Of a DNA stretch of 5,005 bases, positions 1-5,005 are shown piece by piece. A program made the translations under genes and the position numbers. Numbering within the stretch: the first letter of the stretch is position 1; the number at the start of each line of letters is the position of its first letter. Location: positions 1 through 5,005 of the forward strand of contig JAGOBN010000365.1 in the NCBI GenBank assembly GCA_017999235.1, written 5' to 3'. A model generated the notes under the pieces. That model ran no database searches. It had not been told where the DNA came from and worked only from the letters and a program-made list of their open reading frames with translations. The stretch comes from Anaerolineales bacterium (GTDB lineage Bacteria > Chloroflexota > Anaerolineae > Anaerolineales > UBA6663).

Positions 1-32
1 GGGTAGACGCTGGCCGGATTGTCCAGCGGCGG

Positions 33-38
33 TAAAAT
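33..38 (+). promoter_or_regulatory. Putative -10 box (TAAAAT) for the acyltransferase gene
   Basis: TAAAAT lies in a small AT-rich patch within otherwise GC-rich DNA and ends 8 bases before the ATG at 47. A start site about 7 bases downstream would fall at or just before that ATG, so the transcript would be leaderless or nearly so. No Shine-Dalgarno-like purine run precedes the ATG, which fits. No good -35 box is visible at the usual spacing, and the window begins too close to judge the full upstream region. Confidence 0.5.
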
Positions 39-46
39 CTTAAACG

Positions 47-946
47 ATGTCCACCGCCGCTGAATTTGACACCCTGGTTCGTCTCAACACCGCCGATATC
101 TTTGACGCGCTCGGCCTAGGCCCGCGGCCGCGCGGCCGACGGCTGTGGGCGGCGCTCGTCGCCCCGGCGGCGCGCCGCTTCGCGCGCGAGGTGGTCACAT
201 TTGACGCGCTGGTGGCGCGGCACGGCCTGCCGGCCGGCGCCGAGTGGATCCTGCGGCATTTCCTGCGCGAACTGCAAGTGGCTGGGCGGGAGCGCCTCCC
301 CGCGGCCGGCCCGCTGCTGATCCTCGCCAATCACCCCGGCATGGCCGACACCGTGGCGCTCTTTGTGGGCCTGGGCCGGCCGGACCTGCGGATTGTGGCG
401 CTGGAGCGCCCGTTCCTCAAGGCCCTCCCCAATGTCAGCCGCCAATTGATCTTTGTCCCGGAGGATGAGCGCGCGCGCCTGCCCGTGGTGCGGGCTGTGG
501 CCGGCGCCCTGCGGGCCGGCCAGCCTGTGTTGACCTTTCCGGCCGGCGCCATCGAGCCGGACCCGGCGGTCCTGCCCGGTGCCAGCGCCGCGCTGGAAAA
601 CTGGTCGGCGAGCGTGGAGGTCTTTGCGCGGCTGGCGCCCCAGACCCAGGTGGTGACGGCCATGGTCAGCGGCGTGCTCTCGCCGGCCGCCCAGCGCCAC
701 CCGCTGACGCGCCTGCGCCGCACGGCCCACGACCGCGAGCGCCTGGCCGCGATGCTGCAGATCATGTGGCCGGGGTATCAAGGGGTGCGCGTGCGGATCG
801 CCTTCGGGGCGCCGCGCCGGGCCGCCGATCTGTTGGCGGCCTACCCCCAACCCGCCGCGCTGCAGGCCGCGATCGTGGCCCAGGCCCGCGAACTCATTGA
901 GCATCCCCCGGCTGAATGGCGGACCGTGACGCGCGGCCTGCGGTAA
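47..946 (+). CDS. PlsC-like lysophospholipid/glycerol acyltransferase family protein
   Basis: This 299-residue protein resembles the PlsC/LPLAT acyltransferase superfamily, which transfers acyl groups from acyl-CoA or acyl-ACP to glycerol phosphate or other acceptors. The HX4D catalytic motif is present as NHPGMAD (H96, D101), preceded by a hydrophobic strand (LLILA, 90-94). FPAGAIEPD (164-172) occupies the place of the usual FPEGTRS-type motif and departs from it. The first 90 residues are an Arg-rich N-terminal region without an obvious signal peptide or strong membrane helix, so the protein is probably cytosolic or peripheral. The ATG at 47 is chosen because it lies just downstream of a -10-like box. 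There is no Shine-Dalgarno sequence, so a leaderless transcript is likely. The gene stands alone and converges on the methyltransferase gene across a 22-base gap. The acceptor substrate cannot be told from sequence. The family call is fairly sure, but a true PlsC role is not. Confidence 0.85.
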   Translation: MSTAAEFDTLVRLNTADIFDALGLGPRPRGRRLWAALVAPAARRFAREVVTFDALVARHGLPAGAEWILRHFLRELQVAGRERLPAAGPLLILANHPGMADTVALFVGLGRPDLRIVALERPFLKALPNVSRQLIFVPEDERARLPVVRAVAGALRAGQPVLTFPAGAIEPDPAVLPGASAALENWSASVEVFARLAPQTQVVTAMVSGVLSPAAQRHPLTRLRRTAHDRERLAAMLQIMWPGYQGVRVRIAFGAPRRAADLLAAYPQPAALQAAIVAQARELIEHPPAEWRTVTRGLR

Positions 947-958
947 CGGCGCGCGAGC

Positions 959-988
959 GGCGCCGGCTTTAGCCCGCCGGCCGGCGCC
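959..988. terminator. Possible hairpin between convergent genes
   Basis: A perfect 9-base inverted repeat, GGCGCCGGC (959-967) and GCCGGCGCC (980-988), is separated by 12 bases. It sits where the acyltransferase and methyltransferase genes converge, and the methyltransferase stop codon lies in the loop. It could terminate transcription in both directions. Neither side has a T-run, so it is not a classical intrinsic terminator. GCCGGC words are so common here that such a repeat can arise by chance. Confidence 0.25.
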
Positions 989-1829
989 CCACAAAATCCA
1001 ATTGATGCGCGATATACACCAGCTCGCCGCGCGCAATCTGGGCTTGGCGCGCGGCCACCCAAGCCGCGAAGCGGGCGGCGTCTAAATCCGGGTGGTCGCG
1101 CAAAGCGCCGGCCAGCGTGTGGAGGATGAAGCGCAGGAAGTAGGCTTCATCGGCCGGGTAGCGGCCGGCCGAGGCAAAGACCACCCAATCCGAGCTGCCG
1201 GCCGCCAGGATCTCGGCGCCGGCGCGGCGCAGGTGCTCGAAGAGGTGCCGGCCGGTGCGGCTGTCGCCGGAGCGCCGGCCGGCGGTGAGGCGCGCATCCA
1301 TCGTGGCGTGATAGAGCGCTTCAATCTGCGCGTCGAAAGCCGGGTCGAGCTCCGGCTGGAAGAGCGTGGCGCCGTCGAAGTTGAGGGTGAAGTAAAACAA
1401 ACCGCCGGGCCGGAGCACCTTCAAGAGGCGCGGCAGCGCGGTGGGCAGATCCAGCAGATCCAGCACCGCGTGCGCGATGAGCAGATCCCATGCTCCGCGC
1501 TGCGCCGGCCGCGCCGCAAACTCCAGCAGATCACCCACCTGCCAATCCAGCCGAAACTGCGGAGCGGCGCCGGCCAAACGTTCCCGGCCGGCGGCCACGT
1601 TGGCGGCCTGCTCATCTAGGGCCAGGTAATCGGCCTGCGCCAGCAGACCGCGCTCCCGCACCCGCTCCACCATGGTGCCGATGCCGGCGCCGACTTCCAG
1701 CACGCGCAGCGGGCCGGCCGGCAGGCAGCGCGCCAGCGTCTCCCAGACCGGCCCGTTCAGGGCGCGGTCGTCCACGGTCTTTTTGGCGGCCAGGTAGCGG
1801 ACAAAACTGTACTCGGATGGGGACAGCAT
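969..1829 (-). CDS. Class I SAM-dependent methyltransferase, substrate unknown
   Basis: This 286-residue protein has a Rossmann-fold methyltransferase domain over roughly residues 20-155. Motif I is [11 protein letters not shown] (43-53). D72 follows strand 2 and probably binds the ribose of SAM, and VGDLLEF (98-104) is the adenine-contacting region. [14 protein letters not shown] (114-127) and LLKVLRPGG (135-143) are typical of Methyltransf_11/25-type enzymes. The C-terminal 130 residues carry distinctive blocks, AGSSDWVVF (210-218) and [14 protein letters not shown] (266-279). From memory these recur in methyltransferases of high-GC bacteria whose substrates are unknown. The chosen ATG has GAAGG (1834-1838) four bases upstream, overlapping the stop codon of the preceding gene. 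The gene is the last of the four-gene operon. The SAM-binding assignment is secure. Nothing in the sequence identifies the methyl acceptor. Confidence 0.88.
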   Translation of the reverse strand: MLSPSEYSFVRYLAAKKTVDDRALNGPVWETLARCLPAGPLRVLEVGAGIGTMVERVRERGLLAQADYLALDEQAANVAAGRERLAGAAPQFRLDWQVGDLLEFAARPAQRGAWDLLIAHAVLDLLDLPTALPRLLKVLRPGGLFYFTLNFDGATLFQPELDPAFDAQIEALYHATMDARLTAGRRSGDSRTGRHLFEHLRRAGAEILAAGSSDWVVFASAGRYPADEAYFLRFILHTLAGALRDHPDLDAARFAAWVAARQAQIARGELVYIAHQLDFVGRRPAG

Positions 1830-1836
1830 GCGGCCT

Positions 1837-2079
1837 TCAGGCGGGCTGGCACAGGGCCAGCTTCCGGGCGCGCGGCAGGCGCTTGAGGGCGCGCTCGCGG
1901 CGCATGGCGTCGGCGCGCGTCGGCCAGGCTTCGCTGTAGACCAGGGTCACGGGCCGGCGGGCGCGCGTGTAGCGGGCGCCGCGGCCGGCGTTGTGGGCGC
2001 GGACGCGGGCGGCCACATCCAGCGCCCAGCCCGTGTAAAGCGAGTCGTCGGCGCAGCGCACCATGTAGACAAAGGGCAT
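1837..2079 (-). CDS. GIY-YIG domain protein (YhbQ/UPF0213-like)
   Basis: This 80-residue protein is a single GIY-YIG domain. The signature appears as VYM (4-6) and YTG (15-17), standing in for GIY and YIG. R25 and H29-N30 match the conserved Arg and HN positions, and E62 in the RRERALK helix is the expected metal ligand. The [11 protein letters not shown] tail (66-76) is typical of the small stand-alone YhbQ/UPF0213 group. By family these are compact DNA-processing or repair-associated nuclease-fold proteins, and few have proven roles. Length is normal for the group. It starts 3 bases after the stop of the TyrA-like gene and has no strong Shine-Dalgarno sequence, so translation probably depends on coupling. 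The fold assignment is strong and the biological role is unknown. It is not a homing endonuclease, since it lacks any extra DNA-binding module and no intron is present. Confidence 0.88.
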   Translation of the reverse strand: MPFVYMVRCADDSLYTGWALDVAARVRAHNAGRGARYTRARRPVTLVYSEAWPTRADAMRRERALKRLPRARKLALCQPA

Positions 2080-2082
2080 GGC

Positions 2083-3075
2083 TCAGGCTTTGTCGCGCTT
2101 CTTAAACAAGCCGCCGGCGAAGAACCGGCCGAGGGCGCCGGCGAAGGTGGGCAGTTCCGGGCCGGCGGGGGCCGGCTCCCACTCACCGCGCGCGCGGTCG
2201 GTTTCCCACCGGGCGCGGCGCTCGGCCGACTCGGTCAGCACGGCCGCCAGCGCCGCCGCATCCGAGCGCGCCACCAGGTCACGCAGGCCGCTCAATTCGG
2301 CGCTCAGCGCATCCAGATAGCGCAGGACATTCTCCCGGTTGAGGCTGAGCGCGGCGGCGTCCAGGTTGGCCAGCGCGAAGGTGGCGGTGGCAAATTCCCG
2401 GTCGGCCACTTTCCGCATCTCGCCCCAGCCCGGCGAAGCGTCGGCGGCGCGCAGCAGGGCATGGGCCACCAGCACGGGCAGGCCATCCACGGCCGCGGCC
2501 AGGCCGTCATGCTCGGCCGGGTCCATAAAGTACGGCTGCGCGCCCACCAGGGTAGCCAGATCGCCCGCCAGCTTCAACGCCTCCGGCGCGCACTCCGGCG
2601 CGGCCGCCAGCGCCCACAGGCTTTTGGCGAACAGGTCGGGGCGCGCGGCCTCCAGGCCGGCCGCGCCGTCATACAGCTGGGCGGGGTTGAGGAGCGGATG
2701 CGCGGCCACAAAGTGCCGGCCGGCGGGCAGCCCGCGCTGGGCCGCGGCCAGCTGCGGCGCGAGCAGCCGGCCCAGACCAATCACCACCCCGCCATCGCGG
2801 ACCTCCGGCCCGAAAGCCTTCAGCCATTCCGGCTGATCGGCGAGCGGTCCGCCCAACAGCACCAGGTCGGCGCCGGCCGCCGCCTCCAGCAAGTTCCATT
2901 TGGCCGCGTGGATCAGGCCGCCGGCCTGCGCCTGGCGGGCCAGATCGTTATCGCGGTCAAAGCCGGTCAGGCGCAGCTCCGGCCGCGCCTTGAGCGCCAG
3001 CGCCAGGGAGGCGCCGACGCGGTCCAGGCCGATGAGCGTGATTTTGACGGCCGCCGGGGCCGGGCGCGTGGTCAT
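2083..3075 (-). CDS. TyrA-like (prephenate dehydrogenase family) NAD(P)-dependent dehydrogenase, active site divergent
   Basis: This 330-residue protein has the prephenate/arogenate dehydrogenase layout. An N-terminal Rossmann domain carries the dinucleotide motif GLDRVGASLALAL (16-28), with D40 at the end of strand 2. The AHP segment (125-127) retains the family's catalytic His as H126. A C-terminal helical domain includes DPAEHDGLAAAV (185-196) and a long helix ending in AERRARW. Key TyrA positions differ: the usual SHLPH reads DGLPV (197-201), losing both His residues, and the usual DVGSVK stretch reads VIGLGR (98-103). It may therefore act on a different substrate or have lost prephenate activity. 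The ATG at 3075 is preferred because it forms a TAATG overlap with the upstream gene's stop. No Shine-Dalgarno is present there (the upstream bases are pyrimidine-rich), so translational coupling is likely. An in-frame upstream start at 3180 would overlap the protease by over 100 bases. No aromatic-pathway gene lies nearby. Confidence 0.8.
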   Translation of the reverse strand: MTTRPAPAAVKITLIGLDRVGASLALALKARPELRLTGFDRDNDLARQAQAGGLIHAAKWNLLEAAAGADLVLLGGPLADQPEWLKAFGPEVRDGGVVIGLGRLLAPQLAAAQRGLPAGRHFVAAHPLLNPAQLYDGAAGLEAARPDLFAKSLWALAAAPECAPEALKLAGDLATLVGAQPYFMDPAEHDGLAAAVDGLPVLVAHALLRAADASPGWGEMRKVADREFATATFALANLDAAALSLNRENVLRYLDALSAELSGLRDLVARSDAAALAAVLTESAERRARWETDRARGEWEPAPAGPELPTFAGALGRFFAGGLFKKRDKA

Positions 3076-3710
3076 TAGGGGAGCAGGAGATTCAAGATGA
3101 GGCGGGCCGGCCCGCCAAGCAACAGGCCCAACAAGCCCTGCCCCAGGAAGACCAGGGCCATCAGGATAAACATGCCCCACTGCTCCAGCATGGCCAGCGT
3201 CGGGTCCCAGTCCCGCGGCGCAAAGCCGCGCAGCACCTTCATCCCGTCCAGCGGTCCGATGGGCAGCAGGTTGAAGAGCATCAGCAGCACATTGATCTGG
3301 ATGAAATCATAGAGGAACAGATCCAGCGTCGGCAGCATCCCGCCGTAGGCGGTCAGATTGCGCAGGCTGACCAGGCCCACCTGGAACGGGATGGCGGCCA
3401 GGATGGCCATCAGCAGATTGGAGGCCGGGCCGGCGGCGGCGACGACGGCCATGCCCAGCTGCGGGCCGTTGCGGAAGTTGTACGGGTTGGTCATCACCGG
3501 TTTGGCCCAGCCGAAGCCGGCAAAGACCAGCAGCAGCGAACCGATCGGGTCCAGATGGGCCAGCGGATTGAGGGTCAGCCGGCCCTGGCGGCGCGGAGTC
3601 GGATCGCCGAGTTGATCGGCCACCCAGGCGTGCGCCAGTTCGTGAATAGTGAAGGCGATCAACAGCGTGATCACCCGCGCGATAATGGTGGGGGCATCCA
3701 GGCCAAGCAT
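3075..3710 (-). CDS. Site-2 protease family (M50) membrane zinc metalloprotease
   Basis: This 211-residue multi-pass membrane protein is of the compact M50/S2P type, close to the YwhC-like group. HELAH (23-27) is the HExxH zinc motif, set inside the first hydrophobic helix. NLLPIGPLDG (147-156) supplies the third ligand, D155, also within a helix. AAAGPASN (91-98) is the conserved loop-helix motif between them. GRLTLNPLAHLDPIGS (43-58) is another familiar block after the first helix. Further hydrophobic spans lie near 57-68, 86-112, 129-149 and 170-210. No PDZ domain is present, unlike RseP. Length is normal for the group, and these proteins usually have unknown substrates. The start is well supported: AAGGAG (3716-3721) lies 5 bases upstream of ATG, with a TATAAT box further up. 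It is the first gene of the operon. The protease fold and zinc ligands are clear, while the target is unknown. Confidence 0.93.
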   Translation of the reverse strand: MLGLDAPTIIARVITLLIAFTIHELAHAWVADQLGDPTPRRQGRLTLNPLAHLDPIGSLLLVFAGFGWAKPVMTNPYNFRNGPQLGMAVVAAAGPASNLLMAILAAIPFQVGLVSLRNLTAYGGMLPTLDLFLYDFIQINVLLMLFNLLPIGPLDGMKVLRGFAPRDWDPTLAMLEQWGMFILMALVFLGQGLLGLLLGGPARLILNLLLP

Positions 3711-3715
3711 AGCGT

Positions 3716-3721
3716 CTCCTT
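3716..3721 (-). promoter_or_regulatory. Shine-Dalgarno site of the M50 protease gene
   Basis: On the minus strand this reads AAGGAG, 5 bases before the ATG at 3710. It is the best Shine-Dalgarno sequence in the window and fixes the start of the operon's first gene. Confidence 0.8.
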
Positions 3722-3732
3722 AACGAAGGAAA

Positions 3733-3738
3733 ATTATA
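3733..3738 (-). promoter_or_regulatory. -10 box (TATAAT) of the four-gene operon
   Basis: The minus strand reads a consensus TATAAT within an AT island. A start near 3726 would give a leader of about 16 bases containing the AAGGAG site. The expected -35 position (about 3756-3761) reads GCGATT, a poor match, and overlaps the -10 box of the opposite promoter. Confidence 0.7.
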
Positions 3739-3752
3739 GCACCGGGGTGGTC

Positions 3753-3758
3753 TATAAT
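3753..3758 (+). promoter_or_regulatory. -10 box (TATAAT) of the DUF951 gene
   Basis: A consensus TATAAT is followed by CGCGC. A start near 3765 would leave a leader of about 12 bases, just enough to include GAGG at 3769-3772, which lies 4 bases before the ATG at 3777. No good -35 box is seen; its expected place overlaps the -10 box of the leftward promoter. Confidence 0.7.
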
Positions 3759-3776
3759 CGCGCTGATTGAGGTGCT

Positions 3777-4001
3777 ATGGCTAAGCCGCCGGTGGAATAT
3801 CGTCTGGGAGATGTCCTGCGCTTGCGCAAACCGCACCCGTGCGGCGGGTATACGTGGCAGATCGTGCGCCTGGGGGCCGACCTGGGCCTGGAGTGTCTGA
3901 CGTGCCGCCGGCGCGTGCTGCTGGAGCGCCGCGAGGTGGAGAAGCGCACCCAGGCCTTTGTGAGCCGGGGACCCGCCGAGCCGCCGCCGAACGACGGCTG
4001 A
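3777..4001 (+). CDS. DUF951 family protein, probable small zinc-binding protein
   Basis: This 74-residue protein matches the DUF951 (YyzM-like) family. The hallmarks are the N-terminal [17 protein letters not shown] block (8-24), the W-x-I-V-R-L-G-A-D stretch (27-35), and CLTC (40-43) followed by an RRE motif (51-53). H20, C22, C40 and C43 could form a metal site like those of small zinc ribbons, which is an inference. The fold is short and beta-rich, so a nucleic-acid- or ribosome-related role is plausible but unproven. The last 15 residues are a Pro/Gly-rich tail that looks disordered and is longer than I expect for the family. The start has GAGG four bases upstream and a TATAAT box at 3753-3758. 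The gene is divergent from the protease operon and ends directly against the stop codon of the convergent DUF4126 gene. The family call is strong and the function is unknown. Confidence 0.9.
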   Translation: MAKPPVEYRLGDVLRLRKPHPCGGYTWQIVRLGADLGLECLTCRRRVLLERREVEKRTQAFVSRGPAEPPPNDG

Positions 4002-5005
4002 TTAAGCCGGGGCCAGGCGGGACGAATTGCCGGCCGGCGCTTCCGCCTCCACCACGGCAAGCAGGGCGCGCGCGCTGCCCAGCCCCAGGCCCACAAAGAT
4101 CAGCGCCAGCATGGCATTGGCGCTGAGCACGGCCAGGGGGATGGCGGGCGGGAAAACCACAAAGAAGCCGGCCACCAGCGGCTGGGCCGCCAGGCACACC
4201 GCCAGCCAGACCAGCCACGCCAACAGTGACACGGCCGCCCGCGCCGGCCGCTGCCACACCAGCCAGCCCAGGCCCCAGACAAAGAATTCCACACACACCG
4301 CCAGGCCGGCGCGCGGCCGCGTCTGCAGCAGCGCCAGCACGCGCCCCACCCCCTTCTTCAGGCGGTAGAGCTGATACAGGCCCAGCACGAACACGCCCAC
4401 ACTGACGACCAGGACCACGCCCAACAAACCGACCAGCAGCCACGGGTCCACGCGGCTCAGGCCATAAGCCAGAGTCATGAGCACCACCGCGGCGATATTC
4501 TCGGCCAGGGCATAGGCCGGCGCCGAGGCGGTGCCGGCGGTGCCGGTGCCGGCGCTCACCATGGGCTTGGCCAGCGCCTTCATGCCCGTCAGCGCCGCCG
4601 CTGTCACCGCGCTGCCGGCGGCCACCGTCAGGCCGGTCCCGGTCAGACCGCCGCCGGTCCCATTGAAGAGCTGCAAGGTCTCAAAGGCCGCGCGCAGCTC
4701 GGGCGAGAGGTTCACCAACACGCCCGCCGCCGCCAGTCCCATCAGCGCGGAGGAGACCGGCACGACGAAACCGCTGACGAAGTGGATGACGCCGTTGACC
4801 ACGTGCATCACGCCCGGCGCCAGCTGGGTGGCGAAGGCCGGCGCCACGGTGATCACCCACAAGACGGCCACCAGACCCATGAACCAGAAGCTGCCCATGA
4901 ACTGCATCGGGCCGGCCAGCTCCACAATCCCCAGCCGCGCCGCCACCGAGAGAACCAGCAAACAGGCGTATTGGTTGGAGGCCCCGACCAGGCCGCCGGC
5001 CGCGA
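4002..5005 (-). CDS. DUF4126 family multi-pass membrane protein with C-terminal extension (5' end cut by window)
   Basis: The frame is open to the right edge, so the true start lies beyond 5005; 333 residues are visible. Counting from the first complete codon, the N-terminal part GLVGASNQYACLLVLSVAAR resembles the GLNAYxPLLxxGLAAR opening of DUF4126 proteins. VMHVVNGVIHF (65-75) and a Gly/Thr-rich segment (about 113-165) are other recognisable blocks. Hydrophobic helices lie near 36-58, 78-97, 123-142, 162-178 and 183-210. The usual family domain seems to end near the basic YRLKKG at about 214-219. About 110 further residues follow with roughly three more hydrophobic spans (about 238-255, 260-288, 291-318) and a short polar tail. 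The TTG at 4961 is not the start, since family-like sequence continues upstream of it. Function is unknown for the family. The membrane location is clear from sequence, and the DUF4126 call is from remembered family features. Confidence 0.78.
   Translation of the reverse strand, partial: AAGGLVGASNQYACLLVLSVAARLGIVELAGPMQFMGSFWFMGLVAVLWVITVAPAFATQLAPGVMHVVNGVIHFVSGFVVPVSSALMGLAAAGVLVNLSPELRAAFETLQLFNGTGGGLTGTGLTVAAGSAVTAAALTGMKALAKPMVSAGTGTAGTASAPAYALAENIAAVVLMTLAYGLSRVDPWLLVGLLGVVLVVSVGVFVLGLYQLYRLKKGVGRVLALLQTRPRAGLAVCVEFFVWGLGWLVWQRPARAAVSLLAWLVWLAVCLAAQPLVAGFFVVFPPAIPLAVLSANAMLALIFVGLGLGSARALLAVVEAEAPAGNSSRLAPA

Larger units (their letters stand above)
3733..3758. repeat. Imperfect palindrome spanning the divergent promoters
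   Basis: ATTATAG (3733-3739) and CTATAAT (3752-3758) are a perfect 7-base inverted repeat separated by 12 bases. Inside lies a second one, CACC (3740-3743) and GGTG (3746-3749), with its centre shifted by one base. The outer arms are the two -10 boxes. The inner arms could be an operator half-site pair, or the symmetry may simply reflect two back-to-back promoters. Confidence 0.6.

Noticed and set aside
19..24. TTGTCC as a -35 box for the acyltransferase promoter
   Set aside because: It lies only 8 bases from the TAAAAT box, far short of the usual 16-18 base spacing.
116..1036. A 306-codon open frame on the minus strand opposite the acyltransferase
   Set aside because: Its composition is Arg/Gly/His/Gln-rich and low in order, with no motif, and it overlaps the acyltransferase gene, which has clear catalytic motifs.
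1828..3078. A 416-codon open frame on the plus strand opposite the GIY-YIG and TyrA-like genes
   Set aside because: It is rich in Gly, Arg, Gln and Ala with no recognisable domain, and lies antisense to two well-supported genes. Long spurious open frames are expected in high-GC DNA.
3076..3180. Upstream in-frame start giving a TyrA-like protein 35 residues longer
   Set aside because: The added residues are Gly/Pro-rich, overlap the conserved protease coding region and precede the Rossmann motif unusually far. The TAATG junction at 3075 is a better start.
3781..4443. A 220-codon minus-strand open frame across the DUF951 and DUF4126 genes
   Set aside because: It is Gly/Ala/Arg-rich with no domain and overlaps two recognised genes in other frames.
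4959..4961. TTG as the start codon of the DUF4126 gene
   Set aside because: The frame continues upstream with no stop to the window edge and encodes family-like sequence (GLVGASNQYAC), so the gene starts outside the window.

Overview
The window looks like an ordinary housekeeping stretch from a high-GC bacterium (roughly 70% G+C by eye). It is tightly packed and has very short intergenic gaps. The gene mix is a DUF951 protein, a soluble-looking acyltransferase with an atypical substrate motif, a compact M50 protease and a DUF4126 membrane protein. Together with TATAAT-type promoters sitting in small AT islands, this suggests Chloroflexota (Anaerolineae-like). That placement is an inference from family recognition, not a measured result. 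The word GCCGGC is strikingly frequent throughout.

Layout. Positions 1-46 hold a short promoter region. A PlsC-like acyltransferase (47-946, +) follows and appears to be transcribed with almost no leader. It converges on a four-gene minus-strand operon that is read from right to left: M50 site-2-type protease (3075-3710), TyrA-like dehydrogenase (2083-3075), a small GIY-YIG protein (1837-2079) and a SAM-dependent methyltransferase (969-1829). The junctions are a 1-base TAATG overlap, a 3-base... gap that is actually 3 bases (2080-2082), and a 7-base gap (1830-1836), so these four genes probably share one transcript. 

The operon starts from a 66-base divergent intergenic region (3711-3776). 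This region holds two back-to-back TATAAT boxes, one per strand, arranged as the ends of an imperfect palindrome. The rightward box drives a small DUF951 protein (3777-4001, +). That gene ends exactly where a convergent DUF4126 multi-pass membrane protein ends (4002 to beyond 5005, -), with no base between the two stop codons. The DUF4126 reading frame is open through the right edge, so the gene is cut by the window.

How the genes work together is not clear. Two are membrane proteins, one probably acts on lipids or acyl groups, and the operon mixes a protease, a dehydrogenase, a nuclease-fold protein and a methyltransferase that share no known pathway. No RNA genes, CRISPR arrays, insertion sequences or phage genes were seen. 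The most interesting points are the symmetric divergent promoter, the substituted active-site positions in the TyrA-like protein, and the C-terminal membrane extension on the DUF4126 protein. I do not see a convincing new multi-gene system.
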